From Pseudomonas svalbardensis (GTDB lineage Bacteria; Pseudomonadota; Gammaproteobacteria; Pseudomonadales; Pseudomonadaceae), in assembly GCF_030053115.1 (NCBI RefSeq), contig NZ_CP125619.1:3173501-3237500 (forward strand): a DNA stretch of 64,000 nt, written 5' to 3'. This document shows, one piece after another, positions 21,948 to 31,957 of the stretch (the stretch's first letter is position 1; each line of letters starts with the position of its first letter). Below the pieces are notes generated by a model. That model was not told the DNA's origin, ran no database searches, and saw only the letters and a list, made by a program, of their open reading frames with translations. Both the position numbers and the translations under genes were made by a program.

Positions 21948-23583
21948 CGGGCCGCAAGCCCCCGGGCAGGCCCTTGTCAAGACCCGCCGTTTCAGCGTTT
22001 CGCTGGTATGGATCGTACCGATCGTCGCGGTGCTGGTGGGGATTTCCCTGGTCGTGCACACCATGATGCAGGAAGGTCCGACCATTACCGTCACGTTCAA
22101 AACCGGCAGCGGCCTGACCGCCAACAAGACCGAGGTCAAATACCGCAACGTGGTGATCGGCCATGTCTCGGACGTGGAACTGAGCAACGATCAGAAGAGC
22201 GTCAACGCCACCATAAAACTGTCCAAACAGGCGGAAAGTTTCACCCGCGAAGACTCGCAATTCTGGGTCGTGCGTCCGCGCATTGGCGCTGGCGGGGTGT
22301 CGGGTATCGATACCCTGCTGTCCGGGGATTACATTGGCGCCGACATCGGCCAGGCCAACGCTCGCGCAAAAAACTTTACCGGCCTGGAAAACCCGCCGCC
22401 GATTACCTATGGCGAGCCGGGCAAGCGCTTCACCCTGCGCACCCACGATCTCGGTTCGCTGGACATTGGCTCTCCGGTTTACTACCGCAAGATTCCGGTG
22501 GGTCAAGTGGTGGCCTATGCCCTGGACGCCGACGGCAAAGGGGTGAACATCGAAGTGTTCATCCACGCGCCCAACGATGCCTACGTCACTGAAAACACCC
22601 GGTTCTGGAACGCCAGCGGGATCGACGTGAACGTCGGTGCCAACGGCTTTTCGGTGAAAACCGAGTCGCTGTCCTCCATCCTGGTGGGCGGCATCGCCTT
22701 CCGCGCTCCGGAATACAGCCCTAACGATCAACCGGCCGCCGAGGACAAATCCTTCGACCTGTTCGAAGACCAGCTAACCGCCCTCGCCCCGCCCAGCGGC
22801 AAGGGGCAATTCTTGAGTTTGCGTTTCGATCAAGCCTTGCGCGGGCTCAGGGTTGGCGCACCGGTGGAATTCCTTGGCATCGAGTTCGGCAGAGTGGTGT
22901 CGGTCAATCTGGATTTCGACGCAAAAAAACGCAGTTTCCCGGTCAATGTCGGCATCGTGATCTACCCGCAACGCCTCGGCCAGGCCCACATCAAAATGCT
23001 CGAGGTCTTGAAGCATGACCCCAACGACGAAGCCGCAGGCGTACGGCTGATGGGCAGTTTTGTCGACAACGGTCTGCGGGCCCAGGCCCGTAGCGGCAAC
23101 CTGTTGACCGGCCAGCTCTACATTTCGCTCGACTTCTACCCCAAAGCGGAGAAAGTCGTGTTCGATCCGACCGCCCGTCCAGTCTCTATCCCAACCGTTC
23201 CTGGCAGCCTCGAACAATTGCAGGAAAAACTGGAGGGCATGGTCAACAAGATCAACCAACTGCCGATTGAGCGCATCGCCGGCAACCTGGACAGCAACCT
23301 CGTCGAACTGCGCAAAGGCCTCGCACAATTCAACGCCAAGACCCTCCCCGGCGTGCAGACCACCCTGGCGGACGTCAGCAAGACCCTGCAATCGGCCAGT
23401 TCGACCTTGGCCGAAGACTCGCCGCAACGCGAACAATTAGGTCAGACCCTGGACGAGCTCGGGCGCATGTCGCGCTCCTTGCGTGAACTCTCGGATTACC
23501 TCGGACGCCATCCGGAATCGCTGATTCGCGGTCGTCCCGACAATGCTGCGCCGATCGACCTGCAAGGGCCGCCGCGCAAATGA
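21928..23583 (+). CDS. pqiB: PqiB-type MCE-domain protein
   Basis: A 551-residue protein with one N-terminal membrane anchor (VWIVPIVAVLVGISLVVHTM, about 28-47) followed by three MCE domains, near 50-140, 165-235 and 285-390. A long amphipathic coiled-coil tail follows (residues 420-520), which in PqiB forms the needle across the periplasm. It transports lipids between the inner and outer membranes. A strong GAGGAGG lies before the ATG. It works with the two PqiA halves and the PqiC lipoprotein. Confidence 0.92.
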   Translation: MKSQATDGPQAPGQALVKTRRFSVSLVWIVPIVAVLVGISLVVHTMMQEGPTITVTFKTGSGLTANKTEVKYRNVVIGHVSDVELSNDQKSVNATIKLSKQAESFTREDSQFWVVRPRIGAGGVSGIDTLLSGDYIGADIGQANARAKNFTGLENPPPITYGEPGKRFTLRTHDLGSLDIGSPVYYRKIPVGQVVAYALDADGKGVNIEVFIHAPNDAYVTENTRFWNASGIDVNVGANGFSVKTESLSSILVGGIAFRAPEYSPNDQPAAEDKSFDLFEDQLTALAPPSGKGQFLSLRFDQALRGLRVGAPVEFLGIEFGRVVSVNLDFDAKKRSFPVNVGIVIYPQRLGQAHIKMLEVLKHDPNDEAAGVRLMGSFVDNGLRAQARSGNLLTGQLYISLDFYPKAEKVVFDPTARPVSIPTVPGSLEQLQEKLEGMVNKINQLPIERIAGNLDSNLVELRKGLAQFNAKTLPGVQTTLADVSKTLQSASSTLAEDSPQREQLGQTLDELGRMSRSLRELSDYLGRHPESLIRGRPDNAAPIDLQGPPRK

Positions 23584-23600
23584 CCACAGGAGCATCACCC

Positions 23601-24161
23601 ATGGCTTTTCCGTTGAAGATCGCCTTGGTCACCGCGCTGTTACTGCTCACGGCCTGCCGCGGTGATCCGATTCAGTTCCACACCCTGACCCCGGTCCAAC
23701 CGAGCAGCAACTCAAGGACCAGCGCTGCGGATATTCAGATCGAGGGGATCAGCGTCCCCCCTCAGGTCGACCGCCCGCAAATCGTTATTCGCCAGGGCAA
23801 CAGCGGCCTGGCGATCCTCGAAACCGAGTGGTGGGGCGCGAGCCTGTCGGATGAATTGCGCAGCGCCCTAGTGGACCAACTGGTCAACAGCAATCCCCAG
23901 CGCAAGGTTTCGGTGCGGCTGGACGTGCAACGTTTTGATTCGATCCCTGGCCAATACGCGCTGATTGACGTCAAATGGCGCCTGCGCAATCTCGGGGAAA
24001 GCGAGAACGCGCTGATCACTTGCCGCAGCACGTTGCAGACACCTTCAGGGCCTTCCATAGATGAATTGGTTGCGGCTCAGCAAAACAACGTCAAACGCCT
24101 GGCCGCGTTGATTAACCAGGCAGCGGGTGGAACACAAAGAGGTTGCCCGGCGAATCAGTGA
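23601..24161 (+). CDS. pqiC: PqiC-type outer-membrane lipoprotein
   Basis: A 186-residue lipoprotein of the ABC-type auxiliary (DUF330/PqiC) family with lipobox LLTAC near residue 15. The mature part contains IQIEGISVPPQVDRPQIVIR and ETEWWGASLSDELRSALV, typical of PqiC. AGGAG at 23588-23592 favours ATG 23601 over the ATGA-overlapping ATG at 23580. It caps the PqiB needle at the outer membrane. It closes the operon. Confidence 0.88.
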   Translation: MAFPLKIALVTALLLLTACRGDPIQFHTLTPVQPSSNSRTSAADIQIEGISVPPQVDRPQIVIRQGNSGLAILETEWWGASLSDELRSALVDQLVNSNPQRKVSVRLDVQRFDSIPGQYALIDVKWRLRNLGESENALITCRSTLQTPSGPSIDELVAAQQNNVKRLAALINQAAGGTQRGCPANQ

Positions 24162-24213
24162 GTTGACGTTTTTTTCTCATTCTGCGCAGTACATTTGCGG
24201 TCGCCTTAATCCT

Positions 24214-24232
24214 GCAAATGATTCGTATTGGC
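24214..24232. promoter_or_regulatory. Weak candidate Fur box before the iron importer
   Basis: GCAAATGATTCGTATTGGC matches 11 of 19 positions of the Fur consensus GATAATGATAATCATTATC. It lies about 70 bp upstream of the ferric-iron binding-protein gene, where iron repression would be expected. The left half matches well and the right half poorly. Confidence 0.4.
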
Positions 24233-24304
24233 CTACACTAATTGGCGACCGTCCCGGTTGAATCTGCGCGCACGATTATTAAAAAAAACAGGAGCTGCCA
24301 ACGC

Positions 24305-25318
24305 ATGAGTCCCAACATCCCTTCTTTCTTGAAAACAGCACTGCTGGCCACCGCACTGCTGAGCGCTGGTCACGTGTATGCGGCGGATGCCGATGGCATC
24401 GTGGTCTACAACGCCCAACACGAAAGCCTGACCAAATCCTGGATCGAGGGCTTCACCAAGGAAACCGGCATCAAGGTCACCGTGCGCAATGGCGACGATA
24501 CCGAGATGGGCAATCAGATCGTGCAGGAAGGCACCGCCTCCCCGGCGGACGTGTTCCTGACCGAAAACTCCCCGGCCATGGTGCTGGTCGACAACGCGGG
24601 GCTGTTTGCGCCGGTTGCTCCGGCCACCCTGGAACAGGTCGGCAATGCTTACCACCCGGCCCATGGCAAATGGGTGGGGATCGCCGCGCGGTCCACGGTG
24701 TTTGTCTATAACCCGAGCAAACTGCCCGAAGCCGAGCTGCCCAAGTCGCTGATGGACCTCGCCGGCCCGAGCTGGAAAGGTCGCTGGGGCGCGTCGCCGG
24801 CCGGTGCCGACTTCCAGGCCATCGCCGCCGCCGTGCTGGAGCTCAAGGGTGAAGCCGCCACCCTGGAGTGGTTGAAAGGGATGAAAACCAACTATACGGC
24901 GTACCGGGGCAACAGCGCCGTGCTCAAAGCGGTCAACGCGGGGCAGATCGACAGCGGCGTGATCTACCACTATTACAGCTTCGGCGACCAGGCCAAAACC
25001 GGCGAAAACAGCAAGAACACCGCCCAGCACTACTTCAAGCACAAGGATCCGGGCGCGTTTGTCAGCGTCTCCGGTGGCGGCGTTCTGGCGTCCAGCAAAC
25101 ACAAGGAACAAGCCCAGGCGTTCATCAAATGGATTACCGGCAAAGATGGCCAGGCCATCCTCAAAACTGGCAAATCGTTCGAATACGCGGTGGGCAAGAA
25201 CGCTGAATCCAATCCAAAACTGGTGCCTCTGCAGCAACTCGACGCGCCGACAGTCGATGCTTCAAAACTCGACAGTAAAAAAGCCGTGGAGTTGATGACT
25301 CAGGCGGGACTGCTCTAA
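24305..25318 (+). CDS. Ferric iron ABC transporter binding protein (FbpA-like)
   Basis: Periplasmic Fe(III) binder of 337 residues. Residues 1-26 are a signal peptide ending HVYA. The mature N-terminus (DGIVVYNAQHESLTKSWIEG) and the tandem tyrosines in GVIYHYYSFG, which bind iron in FbpA/HitA proteins, identify it. AGGAG ten bases upstream supports ATG 24305 within a longer open frame. It is the first gene of an fbpABC-type operon. Confidence 0.9.
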   Translation: MSPNIPSFLKTALLATALLSAGHVYAADADGIVVYNAQHESLTKSWIEGFTKETGIKVTVRNGDDTEMGNQIVQEGTASPADVFLTENSPAMVLVDNAGLFAPVAPATLEQVGNAYHPAHGKWVGIAARSTVFVYNPSKLPEAELPKSLMDLAGPSWKGRWGASPAGADFQAIAAAVLELKGEAATLEWLKGMKTNYTAYRGNSAVLKAVNAGQIDSGVIYHYYSFGDQAKTGENSKNTAQHYFKHKDPGAFVSVSGGGVLASSKHKEQAQAFIKWITGKDGQAILKTGKSFEYAVGKNAESNPKLVPLQQLDAPTVDASKLDSKKAVELMTQAGLL

Positions 25319-25321
25319 TTG

Positions 25322-26920
25322 ATGCCTGAAACCTTGCCAGCGGGTGTCGTCGAGACGATACCCGCGAATTTGCGACGACGATCCCGCGGCCTCTTCGCGG
25401 GACGTGGTGGCGCGTGGGTGATCGGTTTGTCGGTGCTGGTTTCGCTGCTGTCGCTGCTGCCGATTGCCTTCGTCATCGGCGTATCGTTTCAGACAGGCTG
25501 GGCGACCCTTGTGCCGCTGGTGTTCCGGCCGCGGGTCGCTGAACTATTGATCAACACCGTTTTACTGGTGGTGATCACGATTCCGTTGTGCGTCATGTTA
25601 GGCCTGTCTCTGGCCTGGCTGACAGAGCGCACCAACCTGCCGGGGCGGCGCTGGTGGTCGTTGTTGGCGACCGCGCCGCTGGCGGTGCCGGCGTTCGTTC
25701 ACAGCTATGCGTGGGTCAGTCTGGTCCCACCGATTCACGGGCTGTTTGCCGGGGTTCTGGTGTCGGTCATCGCCTACTTCCCGTTCCTGTACCTGCCGAT
25801 TGCTGCGACGCTGCGCCGGCTCGATCCGGCCATCGAAGACGTTGCCGAATCGCTGGGGCTCAAGCCTTGGGCGATATTTTTCCGCGTGGTGCTGCCGCAA
25901 TTGCGCCTGGCCATCTGCGGCGGTGCGTTGCTGGTGGGCCTGCACCTGCTGGCCGAGTATGGCCTGTACGCGATGATCCGTTTCGACACCTTCACCACGG
26001 CCATCTTCGATCAGTTCAAATCCACCTTCAACGGCCCCGCCGCCCACATGCTGGCCAGCGTGCTCGCCCTGTGTTGCCTGGTGATGCTGACCGCAGAATC
26101 GGCCGCTCGCGGCACGGCGCGTTACGCCCGCGTCGGGTCGGGAAGCGCTCGCGAGCAGCGGGTGGTGCGCCTGAAATCCGCAACTACACTCCTCGCCCTG
26201 ACCGTACAGATCGCGACCTGCGCGCTGGCGCTGGGCGTGCCACTGGTGACTTTAGGTAACTGGCTGATAGCCGGCGGTACGCAGGTCTGGCAGATGGACG
26301 AGCTGCTGCCGGCGCTGGAACAGACGCTGCTCCTCGGCGTTGCGGGTGCCGCCGTCACCACCTGCGCCGCCATCCCGATTGCCTGGCTGTCGATTCGCTC
26401 TCCGGGCCGGTTGCAACGCGTACTGGAAAGCTGCAACTACATCACCAGTTCGTTGCCCGGGATCGTCGTGGCCTTGGCATTGGTGACCATCACCATTCAT
26501 TTCGCCCGGCCGATTTACCAGACGACTATCACGGTGTTGCTGGCGTACCTGCTGATGTTTCTTCCGCGCGCCCTGGTGAGTTTGCGCGCCGGCATCGCAC
26601 AGGCGCCGGTAGAGCTGGAAAACATGGCCCGCAGCCTGGGCCGCTCGCCTGCCCGGGCACTGTGGCTGATCACCCTGCGCCTGGCCGCGCCCGGCGCTGC
26701 CGCAGGTGCCGCGCTGGTATTTTTGGCGATCACCAATGAGTTGACCGCTACCCTGTTGCTCGCCCCCAACGGCACGCGCACCCTGGCCACCGGATTCTGG
26801 GCCATGACCAGCGAGATCGACTACGCCGCCGCTGCGCCCTACGCCCTGTTGATGATCCTGTTGTCGCTTCCGTTGACCGGACTTCTTTATCACCAATCCA
26901 AACGAACGGCTGGCCGATGA
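25322..26920 (+). CDS. Ferric iron ABC transporter permease (FbpB-like)
   Basis: A 532-residue permease containing two fused six-span halves, each with its own docking loop ([20 protein letters not shown] near 177 and [20 protein letters not shown] near 427), as in FbpB, SfuB and HitB. It begins four bases after the FbpA stop codon; a TTG at 25319 would add one residue. Its stop overlaps the ATPase start as ATGA. It moves Fe(III) across the inner membrane. Confidence 0.9.
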   Translation: MPETLPAGVVETIPANLRRRSRGLFAGRGGAWVIGLSVLVSLLSLLPIAFVIGVSFQTGWATLVPLVFRPRVAELLINTVLLVVITIPLCVMLGLSLAWLTERTNLPGRRWWSLLATAPLAVPAFVHSYAWVSLVPPIHGLFAGVLVSVIAYFPFLYLPIAATLRRLDPAIEDVAESLGLKPWAIFFRVVLPQLRLAICGGALLVGLHLLAEYGLYAMIRFDTFTTAIFDQFKSTFNGPAAHMLASVLALCCLVMLTAESAARGTARYARVGSGSAREQRVVRLKSATTLLALTVQIATCALALGVPLVTLGNWLIAGGTQVWQMDELLPALEQTLLLGVAGAAVTTCAAIPIAWLSIRSPGRLQRVLESCNYITSSLPGIVVALALVTITIHFARPIYQTTITVLLAYLLMFLPRALVSLRAGIAQAPVELENMARSLGRSPARALWLITLRLAAPGAAAGAALVFLAITNELTATLLLAPNGTRTLATGFWAMTSEIDYAAAAPYALLMILLSLPLTGLLYHQSKRTAGR

Positions 26921-27987
26921 ACGCTCTAGAACTCCATTCCATTTCCAAGTCCTACGGCTCCTATCAAGCGCTGGAGAGCGTCAACCTGTCGGTGCCAACG
27001 GGCAGCCGAACGGTCATCGTCGGCCCGTCCGGCTCAGGAAAAACCACGCTGTTGCGGATGATCGCCGGCTTCGAATTCCCGGACACGGGCCGACTATCAC
27101 TCAATGGCCAAACGCTCGTCGACGACACACACGAAGTCCCGGCGCATCAGCGTTTGATTGGCTATGTTCCCCAGGACGGCGCGCTATTCCCGCACATGAC
27201 CGTGGCCGCCAACATCGGTTTCGGGCTTTCAACCAAGGGCGGCGCGAAACAGGAGCGAATCGCAGAGTTGATGGACAGCGTGGCGCTGGATGCGAACATG
27301 GCCAACCGTTGGCCCCATGAGCTCTCCGGCGGCCAGCAGCAACGCGTGGCGCTGGCGCGGGCGTTGGCGCAACAACCGCGCTTGATGTTGCTGGACGAGC
27401 CGTTTTCGGCCCTCGACACCGGACTTCGAAGCGCCATGCGCAAAATGGTCGCTCGGCTACTGACCGACGCCGGCGTGACCACCATTCTGGTCACTCATGA
27501 CCAGAGTGAAGCGTTGTCGTTCGCCGATCAGCTAGCGGTGATGCGCGATGGTCGGCTGGTGCAGTCAGGCCATCCGCTGGATCTTTACCGCTACCCCGAG
27601 GATGAACAAACCGCGCTGTTTCTGGGGGATGCCGTGGTCTTGCCCGCCAGAATCGAAGCCGGCTGGGCCCATTGCGAACTCGGTCGGATACCGGTGAACA
27701 ACCACCGGAACAACAAATCGGCGCAGATCATGCTGCGTCCCGAACAACTGCAACTCGTCAGCATCCAGCCCAGTCCGACCAAGGCTGCCGGGTGCCGCGC
27801 CGTCGTGACCGAGCGGGATTTCAGCGGCAATACCTGCACGTTGACAGTGGAATTGGAGTCGTTGGTTTCCGGGCAACAGCCGGGTCGATCATTAGTGGTG
27901 CGCAGTTCGGGCCTGTATGCGCCACCCGCCGGCAGTGCGGTTCACGTCTCGACCATCGGCCATGCCCACGTACTGAGCGAAACTTGA
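26917..27987 (+). CDS. Ferric iron ABC transporter ATP-binding protein (FbpC-like)
   Basis: A 356-residue ATPase. Walker A is GPSGSGKTT at 36-44, the signature LSGGQ is at 136-140, Walker B reads [12 protein letters not shown], and the switch is VTHDQSEA. The C-terminal 110 residues are the TOBE-like regulatory part typical of FbpC/HitC. It is the last gene of the iron operon and ends ten bases from the convergent recombinase gene. Confidence 0.91.
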   Translation: MNALELHSISKSYGSYQALESVNLSVPTGSRTVIVGPSGSGKTTLLRMIAGFEFPDTGRLSLNGQTLVDDTHEVPAHQRLIGYVPQDGALFPHMTVAANIGFGLSTKGGAKQERIAELMDSVALDANMANRWPHELSGGQQQRVALARALAQQPRLMLLDEPFSALDTGLRSAMRKMVARLLTDAGVTTILVTHDQSEALSFADQLAVMRDGRLVQSGHPLDLYRYPEDEQTALFLGDAVVLPARIEAGWAHCELGRIPVNNHRNNKSAQIMLRPEQLQLVSIQPSPTKAAGCRAVVTERDFSGNTCTLTVELESLVSGQQPGRSLVVRSSGLYAPPAGSAVHVSTIGHAHVLSET

Positions 27988-27997
27988 ACCCCGTCCA

Positions 27998-28936
27998 TCA
28001 AAGATCGAACCGGTCCACGGCCCGACGCCGTTCGTTGTCATCGCGCACGTCGTAGTTGGCCGTGGTCTGGATGTTGCTGTGATGGGCGAGTTTCTGGGCG
28101 ATCGACAAGTCATATTCCTCAATCACTCGGGTAATGAACGAACGTCGAAAATCATGCGGCATGATTTTCACCCCGACCTGCGCGCCCCGCTGTCGGGCGA
28201 TGTAATAGATCGCATGTTTGGTGATGCGCTCGCGGGTGATGTGATTGCCGCGGCGGATGCGGTTGAACAGGAACGGATCGTCCGTTTCGCCCTCTTTCAG
28301 TAGCGAGCGCCGCAGTTCCAACCAGTCATTGAGTTTGGCGAACGCCCAGGCCGGTGCGTACTTGATCAATTGCTTGTTGCCCTTGGCGGTCACACGAAGG
28401 CTGCGCTCGGCGAAATCGACCTGGTTCAGGTCCAGGTTCACCGATTCCGATTTGCGCATTCCCGAGCCGTACAAAATCCCGATGATCGCCGCATCCCTCA
28501 ACCCTTGTGGCCGTGGATCGGCGGCGCAGACCGCCATCAATTCCTGGATCAGCGTGCGCCTGAGGTTGCGCCCCTGGGACAATCGCGTGCCGGCAATCCC
28601 CTTGACCGAGCGCATTTTCAGCAAGTGTTCCTGACTGATCAGGCTCATGCGCCACGCCTCGTTCATCACCCCGCGCACCGCATTGACGTACAGCGAAGAG
28701 GTGTTCGGCGCGTAGCCGTCGGTGCGCAAGGTGGCCACCAGCGCGATGACATCTTCCGGTTGCAGGTTGTGCCAGGGAATCTCCTCGACGTTCATGTCTT
28801 CAAAGCCCAACCGGTCAGCGGCGTCCTGCAACACATAACGCATGGTCAGTTGGCTGGAGGGCGCCAGACGTGCCAGGTACAGGGTCAGCGGGTTGGTCTT
28901 TGAAGGGGTTGAGTCGGTAGCGGGTAAGTCAATCAA
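27998..28936 (-). CDS. Solitary tyrosine recombinase
   Basis: A phage-integrase-fold recombinase of 312 residues. The N-terminal SAM-like core-binding domain spans about 17-110. The catalytic residues all appear: Arg in GSGMRKSE, Lys in TAKGNKQ, HxxR in PHDFRRS, and the last His and nucleophile Tyr in AHHSNIQTTANY. The only start in frame after the upstream stop is TTG at 28936, preceded by AAGG at a fitting distance. No phage or transposon genes, integron or att-like repeats flank it, and its composition matches its neighbours. It may be a resident chromosomal recombinase or the last gene of a decayed element. Confidence 0.85.
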   Translation of the reverse strand: MIDLPATDSTPSKTNPLTLYLARLAPSSQLTMRYVLQDAADRLGFEDMNVEEIPWHNLQPEDVIALVATLRTDGYAPNTSSLYVNAVRGVMNEAWRMSLISQEHLLKMRSVKGIAGTRLSQGRNLRRTLIQELMAVCAADPRPQGLRDAAIIGILYGSGMRKSESVNLDLNQVDFAERSLRVTAKGNKQLIKYAPAWAFAKLNDWLELRRSLLKEGETDDPFLFNRIRRGNHITRERITKHAIYYIARQRGAQVGVKIMPHDFRRSFITRVIEEYDLSIAQKLAHHSNIQTTANYDVRDDNERRRAVDRFDL

Positions 28937-29217
28937 ACGAAACGGCCTTAATGTGGAAACAGTTCATTAAACAACTAAGGATTGAAACATCCTTCCTATA
29001 AAGCGGAACACTTCTGTAGGACTTTCTACTAAAAAACTCGATGAGCGGCAGAAGTCAGAACAGTGGCTGTATGACTTTCAGAATAAACAGAGGTGTTGGG
29101 CCTGGCGTATGAAGCGCCCGGACGTGGCGTTATACAACACGATAGGCGAATTGAAATATGGCCTTGCCTATTCTGATGGCGCACGGCAGCAAGTCGATCC
29201 GCACTCAGGAGTGCCCC

Positions 29218-30597
29218 ATGAAAATCAGTGTATTTGGTAGCGGTTACGTTGGCCTGGTACAAGCGGCCGTCCTGGCTGAAGTCGGCCACGACGTGGTCTG
29301 CATGGACATTGACGAGAGGAAAGTCGAACTGCTGCAGCAAGGCCACGTAAGTATTTTCGAACCGGGGCTGGCCAGCCTGGTGCGCGAAAGCCTGGAGGCC
29401 AATCGTCTCCAGTTCACCACTGACGAGAAGTTTGCGGTACAGCATGGCCAGGTGTTGTTTATCGCGGTCGGTACACCGTCCCGGGACGATGGGTCGGCGG
29501 ACCTGCGTTATGTGCTGTCAGTGGGCGAAGCCGTGGCGCGTCACCGTGAACACCCGGTGATTCTGGTGGAGAAGTCCACGGTGCCGGTGGGCACGGGTGA
29601 CACCTTGCGCGCGCATATCGACAAGTGCCTGATCAAGGTCGGCCGCTTGCTGAAATTTGATATCGTCTCCAACCCGGAGTTTTTGAAAGAAGGCTCGGCC
29701 GTGGCCGATTGCCGGCGCCCGGACCGGATCGTCATCGGCTGCGAACGCGATGAGGTGCGTGACGTGATGCGCGACCTCTACGCGCCCTTCAACCGCAATC
29801 ATGACCGGATCATGTTCATGGACCTGCGCAGCGCCGAGCTGACCAAGTACGCCGCCAACTGCATGCTGGCGACCAAGATCAGCTTCATCAACCAGATCGC
29901 CGAACTGGCCGAACACCTGGGCGCCGACATCGAATCGGTGCGCCTGGGCATCGGCGCCGATTCGCGCATTGGCTACCACTTCATCTACCCCGGCTGCGGT
30001 TATGGCGGCTCGTGCTTTCCCAAGGACATGCGCGCGCTGATCCACAGCGCCGAAGAGGCGCATTGCTCCAGCGATTTGCTGCAAGCGGTGGAAGCGATCA
30101 ACCAGCGTCAGAAGCACAAGTTGTTCGAGCGCATCAACGCGTTCTACAAGGGCGATTTGCGCGGCAGGACTTTTGCCGTGTGGGGGCTGGCATTCAAGCC
30201 GAACACCGACGACATGCGCGACGCACCGAGCCGGGTGTTGCTGGAATCGCTGTGGGCCGCCGGGGCCAACGTCCGCGCGTTCGACCCGGAAGCCATGCAG
30301 GAAACCCAGCAGCTGTATCCCGATGAATCGAGGTTGATGCTGATGGGCACACCGGAATCGGTATTGTCCGGTGCTGACGCGTTGATCATCTGCACGGAAT
30401 GGCAGCAGTTCAAGGCCCCGGATTTCAGCCTGATCCAGCAGCGGCTCAACGCGCCGGTGATCTTCGACGGACGCAACCTGTACGACGCCGATCGACTGGC
30501 CCGCGCCGGTTTCATGTACTTCCCGATGGGCCGCGGTGAATCGCGCAATCTGCCGATTCCGCACCAGCAGTGGCCGGCCGCTTCGGTCGTCGCTTGA
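29218..30597 (+). CDS. ugd: UDP-glucose 6-dehydrogenase
   Basis: It oxidises UDP-glucose to UDP-glucuronate, a precursor for exopolysaccharide and lipid A sugars. It has 459 residues. The NAD-binding GSGYVG is at 7-12, and the catalytic Cys266 sits in [13 protein letters not shown] seven bases upstream supports ATG 29218 over the longer open frame. The 281 bp before it (28937-29217) hold an AT-rich stretch at 28960-29040 but no element I recognise. It is monocistronic here. Confidence 0.93.
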   Translation: MKISVFGSGYVGLVQAAVLAEVGHDVVCMDIDERKVELLQQGHVSIFEPGLASLVRESLEANRLQFTTDEKFAVQHGQVLFIAVGTPSRDDGSADLRYVLSVGEAVARHREHPVILVEKSTVPVGTGDTLRAHIDKCLIKVGRLLKFDIVSNPEFLKEGSAVADCRRPDRIVIGCERDEVRDVMRDLYAPFNRNHDRIMFMDLRSAELTKYAANCMLATKISFINQIAELAEHLGADIESVRLGIGADSRIGYHFIYPGCGYGGSCFPKDMRALIHSAEEAHCSSDLLQAVEAINQRQKHKLFERINAFYKGDLRGRTFAVWGLAFKPNTDDMRDAPSRVLLESLWAAGANVRAFDPEAMQETQQLYPDESRLMLMGTPESVLSGADALIICTEWQQFKAPDFSLIQQRLNAPVIFDGRNLYDADRLARAGFMYFPMGRGESRNLPIPHQQWPAASVVA

Positions 30598-30618
30598 TTG
30601 CGACGTTAGCCGAGATCA

Positions 30619-30649
30619 GCCGACAGTCCCTGGGGCCAGGGCTGTCGGC
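30619..30649. terminator. GC-rich hairpin after ugd
   Basis: An imperfect inverted repeat, GCCGACAG-T-CCCTGG against CCAGGGCTGTCGGC, with one bulged base, begins 21 bp after the ugd stop. No T-run follows, so it may stabilise the 3' end or end transcription weakly. Confidence 0.5.
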
Positions 30650-30693
30650 GTTGCTTAGTTGCTTGGTTTCAGCCTGGCCGGCAGCCTGGTGTC

Positions 30694-30718
30694 GTGGTGC
30701 GTGGTGCGTGGTGCGTGG
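30694..30718. repeat. Short tandem heptamer
   Basis: GTGGTGC is repeated three times head to tail from 30694 to 30714, followed by a partial GTGG. It lies in the non-coding gap after ugd. Copy number could vary between strains. Confidence 0.6.
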
Positions 30719-30866
30719 CAATGTTCATCTTCACCCTCGGTGAAATAATTAATTACCCGCCGAATTCCTCTTCGTCGACACCCTGGCGCCGGTGCCCTGA
30801 GCGCGCTGACCGCCATAGGTGGTTTCCTGTGTTTCACGAGCGGCCGTCGGGTGGCCTTACAGCAAA

Positions 30867-30891
30867 ATTAATGCACTAAAACTGCATTAAT
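30867..30891. promoter_or_regulatory. Nine-base perfect inverted repeat over a possible promoter
   Basis: ATTAATGCA and TGCATTAAT are separated by seven bases. A TAATAT at 30888-30893 could be the -10 element of a transcript starting near 30900, with no good -35 box. This looks like a regulator site covering a promoter. Confidence 0.45.
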
Positions 30892-30899
30892 ATGAATTT

Positions 30900-30998
30900 G
30901 TCAGCATCAGGAATGAACGGCACACTGTGCCCGTTCCTCCCCCAATAGTTGGAACAACTTCAAGGGCTTTCTGGGTATCCCAGCTAAGCCTTTTTTTT
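30900..30998 (+). ncRNA. Candidate small RNA or structured leader
   Basis: About 100 nt with three successive hairpins. The first is 30915-30936 (nine pairs, one bulge). The second is 30947-30959 (AGTTG, loop GAA, CAACT). The third is an intrinsic terminator at 30965-30990 followed by eight T. GGA motifs occur at 30910-30912 and in the second loop region at 30951-30953, as in RsmA/E-binding RNAs. It lies 32 bp before the HPP gene, so it may be an independent sRNA or an attenuating leader. I cannot match it to a known RNA family. Confidence 0.4.
30965..30998 (+). terminator. Rho-independent terminator
   Basis: The stem GGCTT-T-CTGGG pairs with CCCAG-CT-AAGCC around the loop TAT and is followed directly by eight T residues. 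It is the clearest intrinsic terminator I found in the window. It stops plus-strand transcription just before the HPP gene. Confidence 0.78.
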
Positions 30999-31029
30999 GC
31001 CTCGATTTTTTCAACGGATCGTCTGCCTC

Positions 31030-31737
31030 ATGTTTGCTCGCTGGTTTCCCGCCGCCATCAACACCCGCCCCTCCGAATGGAGCCGGGCCGCCATCGGCAT
31101 GTCTCTGGGCACGATGTTCAGCGTCTGGCTCTGCAGCCAGGTATTCGGCATGCAAGTAGCGCAGCACCTGATCGGTCCGCTGGGTGCATCGGCCGTGTTG
31201 CTGTTCGCAGTGTCCTCCGGCGCCCTCGCCCAGCCCTGGTCGATTCTTGGCGGCTACCTCAGCGCCGGGGTGGTTTCGCTGCTGGTCGCTCACGTGCTCG
31301 GACGAACCCTCGGCAGCGCTTGCCTGGCGGCCGGCATGGCGCTGATTCTGATGTGCTGGCTGCGTTGCCTGCACCCACCGGCCGGGGCCTTGGCGCTCCT
31401 GTTGGTGTTGGCAGACCCGGCGACCATTGCCCTCGACTGGAAAGCGCTCGGCCCGGTGATGCTTAGCGCATCGGCCATGCTGCTCAGCGCCCTGGCCTAC
31501 AACAACCTGACGCGCATTCGTTACCCAAAACGCGCCAGCGAACCGGTGGCCATAGTGCCGGCCGACCATCCGCCCATCGACAGCCAGGCGATCACCGCGC
31601 AGGACCTGAAACTGGCCCTGGCGGACATGGAAGCGTTCTTCGACGTCACCCCCGAAGACCTTGAACAGTTGATCCATGCCAGTGAGTTGCATGCCAAACG
31701 GCGCAGTATTGGTGATGTGTTTTCCAGTAAGGGTTGA
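31030..31737 (+). CDS. HPP-family integral membrane protein
   Basis: A 235-residue protein with about five membrane spans in the first 165 residues and the family motif in LHPPAGALAL. The C-terminal 65 residues are soluble and acidic (ALADMEAFFDVTPEDLEQLI). HPP proteins are poorly characterised; some plant and cyanobacterial members move nitrite, and that role should not be assumed here. The start at 31030 has only a weak ribosome site and follows the terminator at 30965-30998 closely, so its expression may depend on read-through or on a very short leader. Confidence 0.82.
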   Translation: MFARWFPAAINTRPSEWSRAAIGMSLGTMFSVWLCSQVFGMQVAQHLIGPLGASAVLLFAVSSGALAQPWSILGGYLSAGVVSLLVAHVLGRTLGSACLAAGMALILMCWLRCLHPPAGALALLLVLADPATIALDWKALGPVMLSASAMLLSALAYNNLTRIRYPKRASEPVAIVPADHPPIDSQAITAQDLKLALADMEAFFDVTPEDLEQLIHASELHAKRRSIGDVFSSKG

Positions 31738-31738
31738 A

Positions 31739-31825
31739 GATCAAAAGATCGCAGCCTCGTTTCACTCGACAGCTCCATTGAAATGCGATCCCCCTGGAGC
31801 TGCCGCAGGCTGCGATCTTTTGATC
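31739..31825. repeat. Long inverted repeat of the GATCAAAAGATCGCAGCCT type
   Basis: Two perfect 19-base arms at 31739-31757 and 31807-31825 flank an AGCTCC...GGAGCTGCCG core. It directly follows the HPP stop codon. A related, more diverged copy is at 41211-41302. Confidence 0.85.
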
Positions 31826-31957
31826 TTGCTTTAAGGCAAAAACGCAAACTAACCCTGCACATATGCCGGTTGTACATCACAAATTTGCACTGGTACGATC
31901 CAGCATCGCTCGCGCGCGAGCTTCTCTATAAAGAACAATAAAAGCAGGGAGTTAGTG

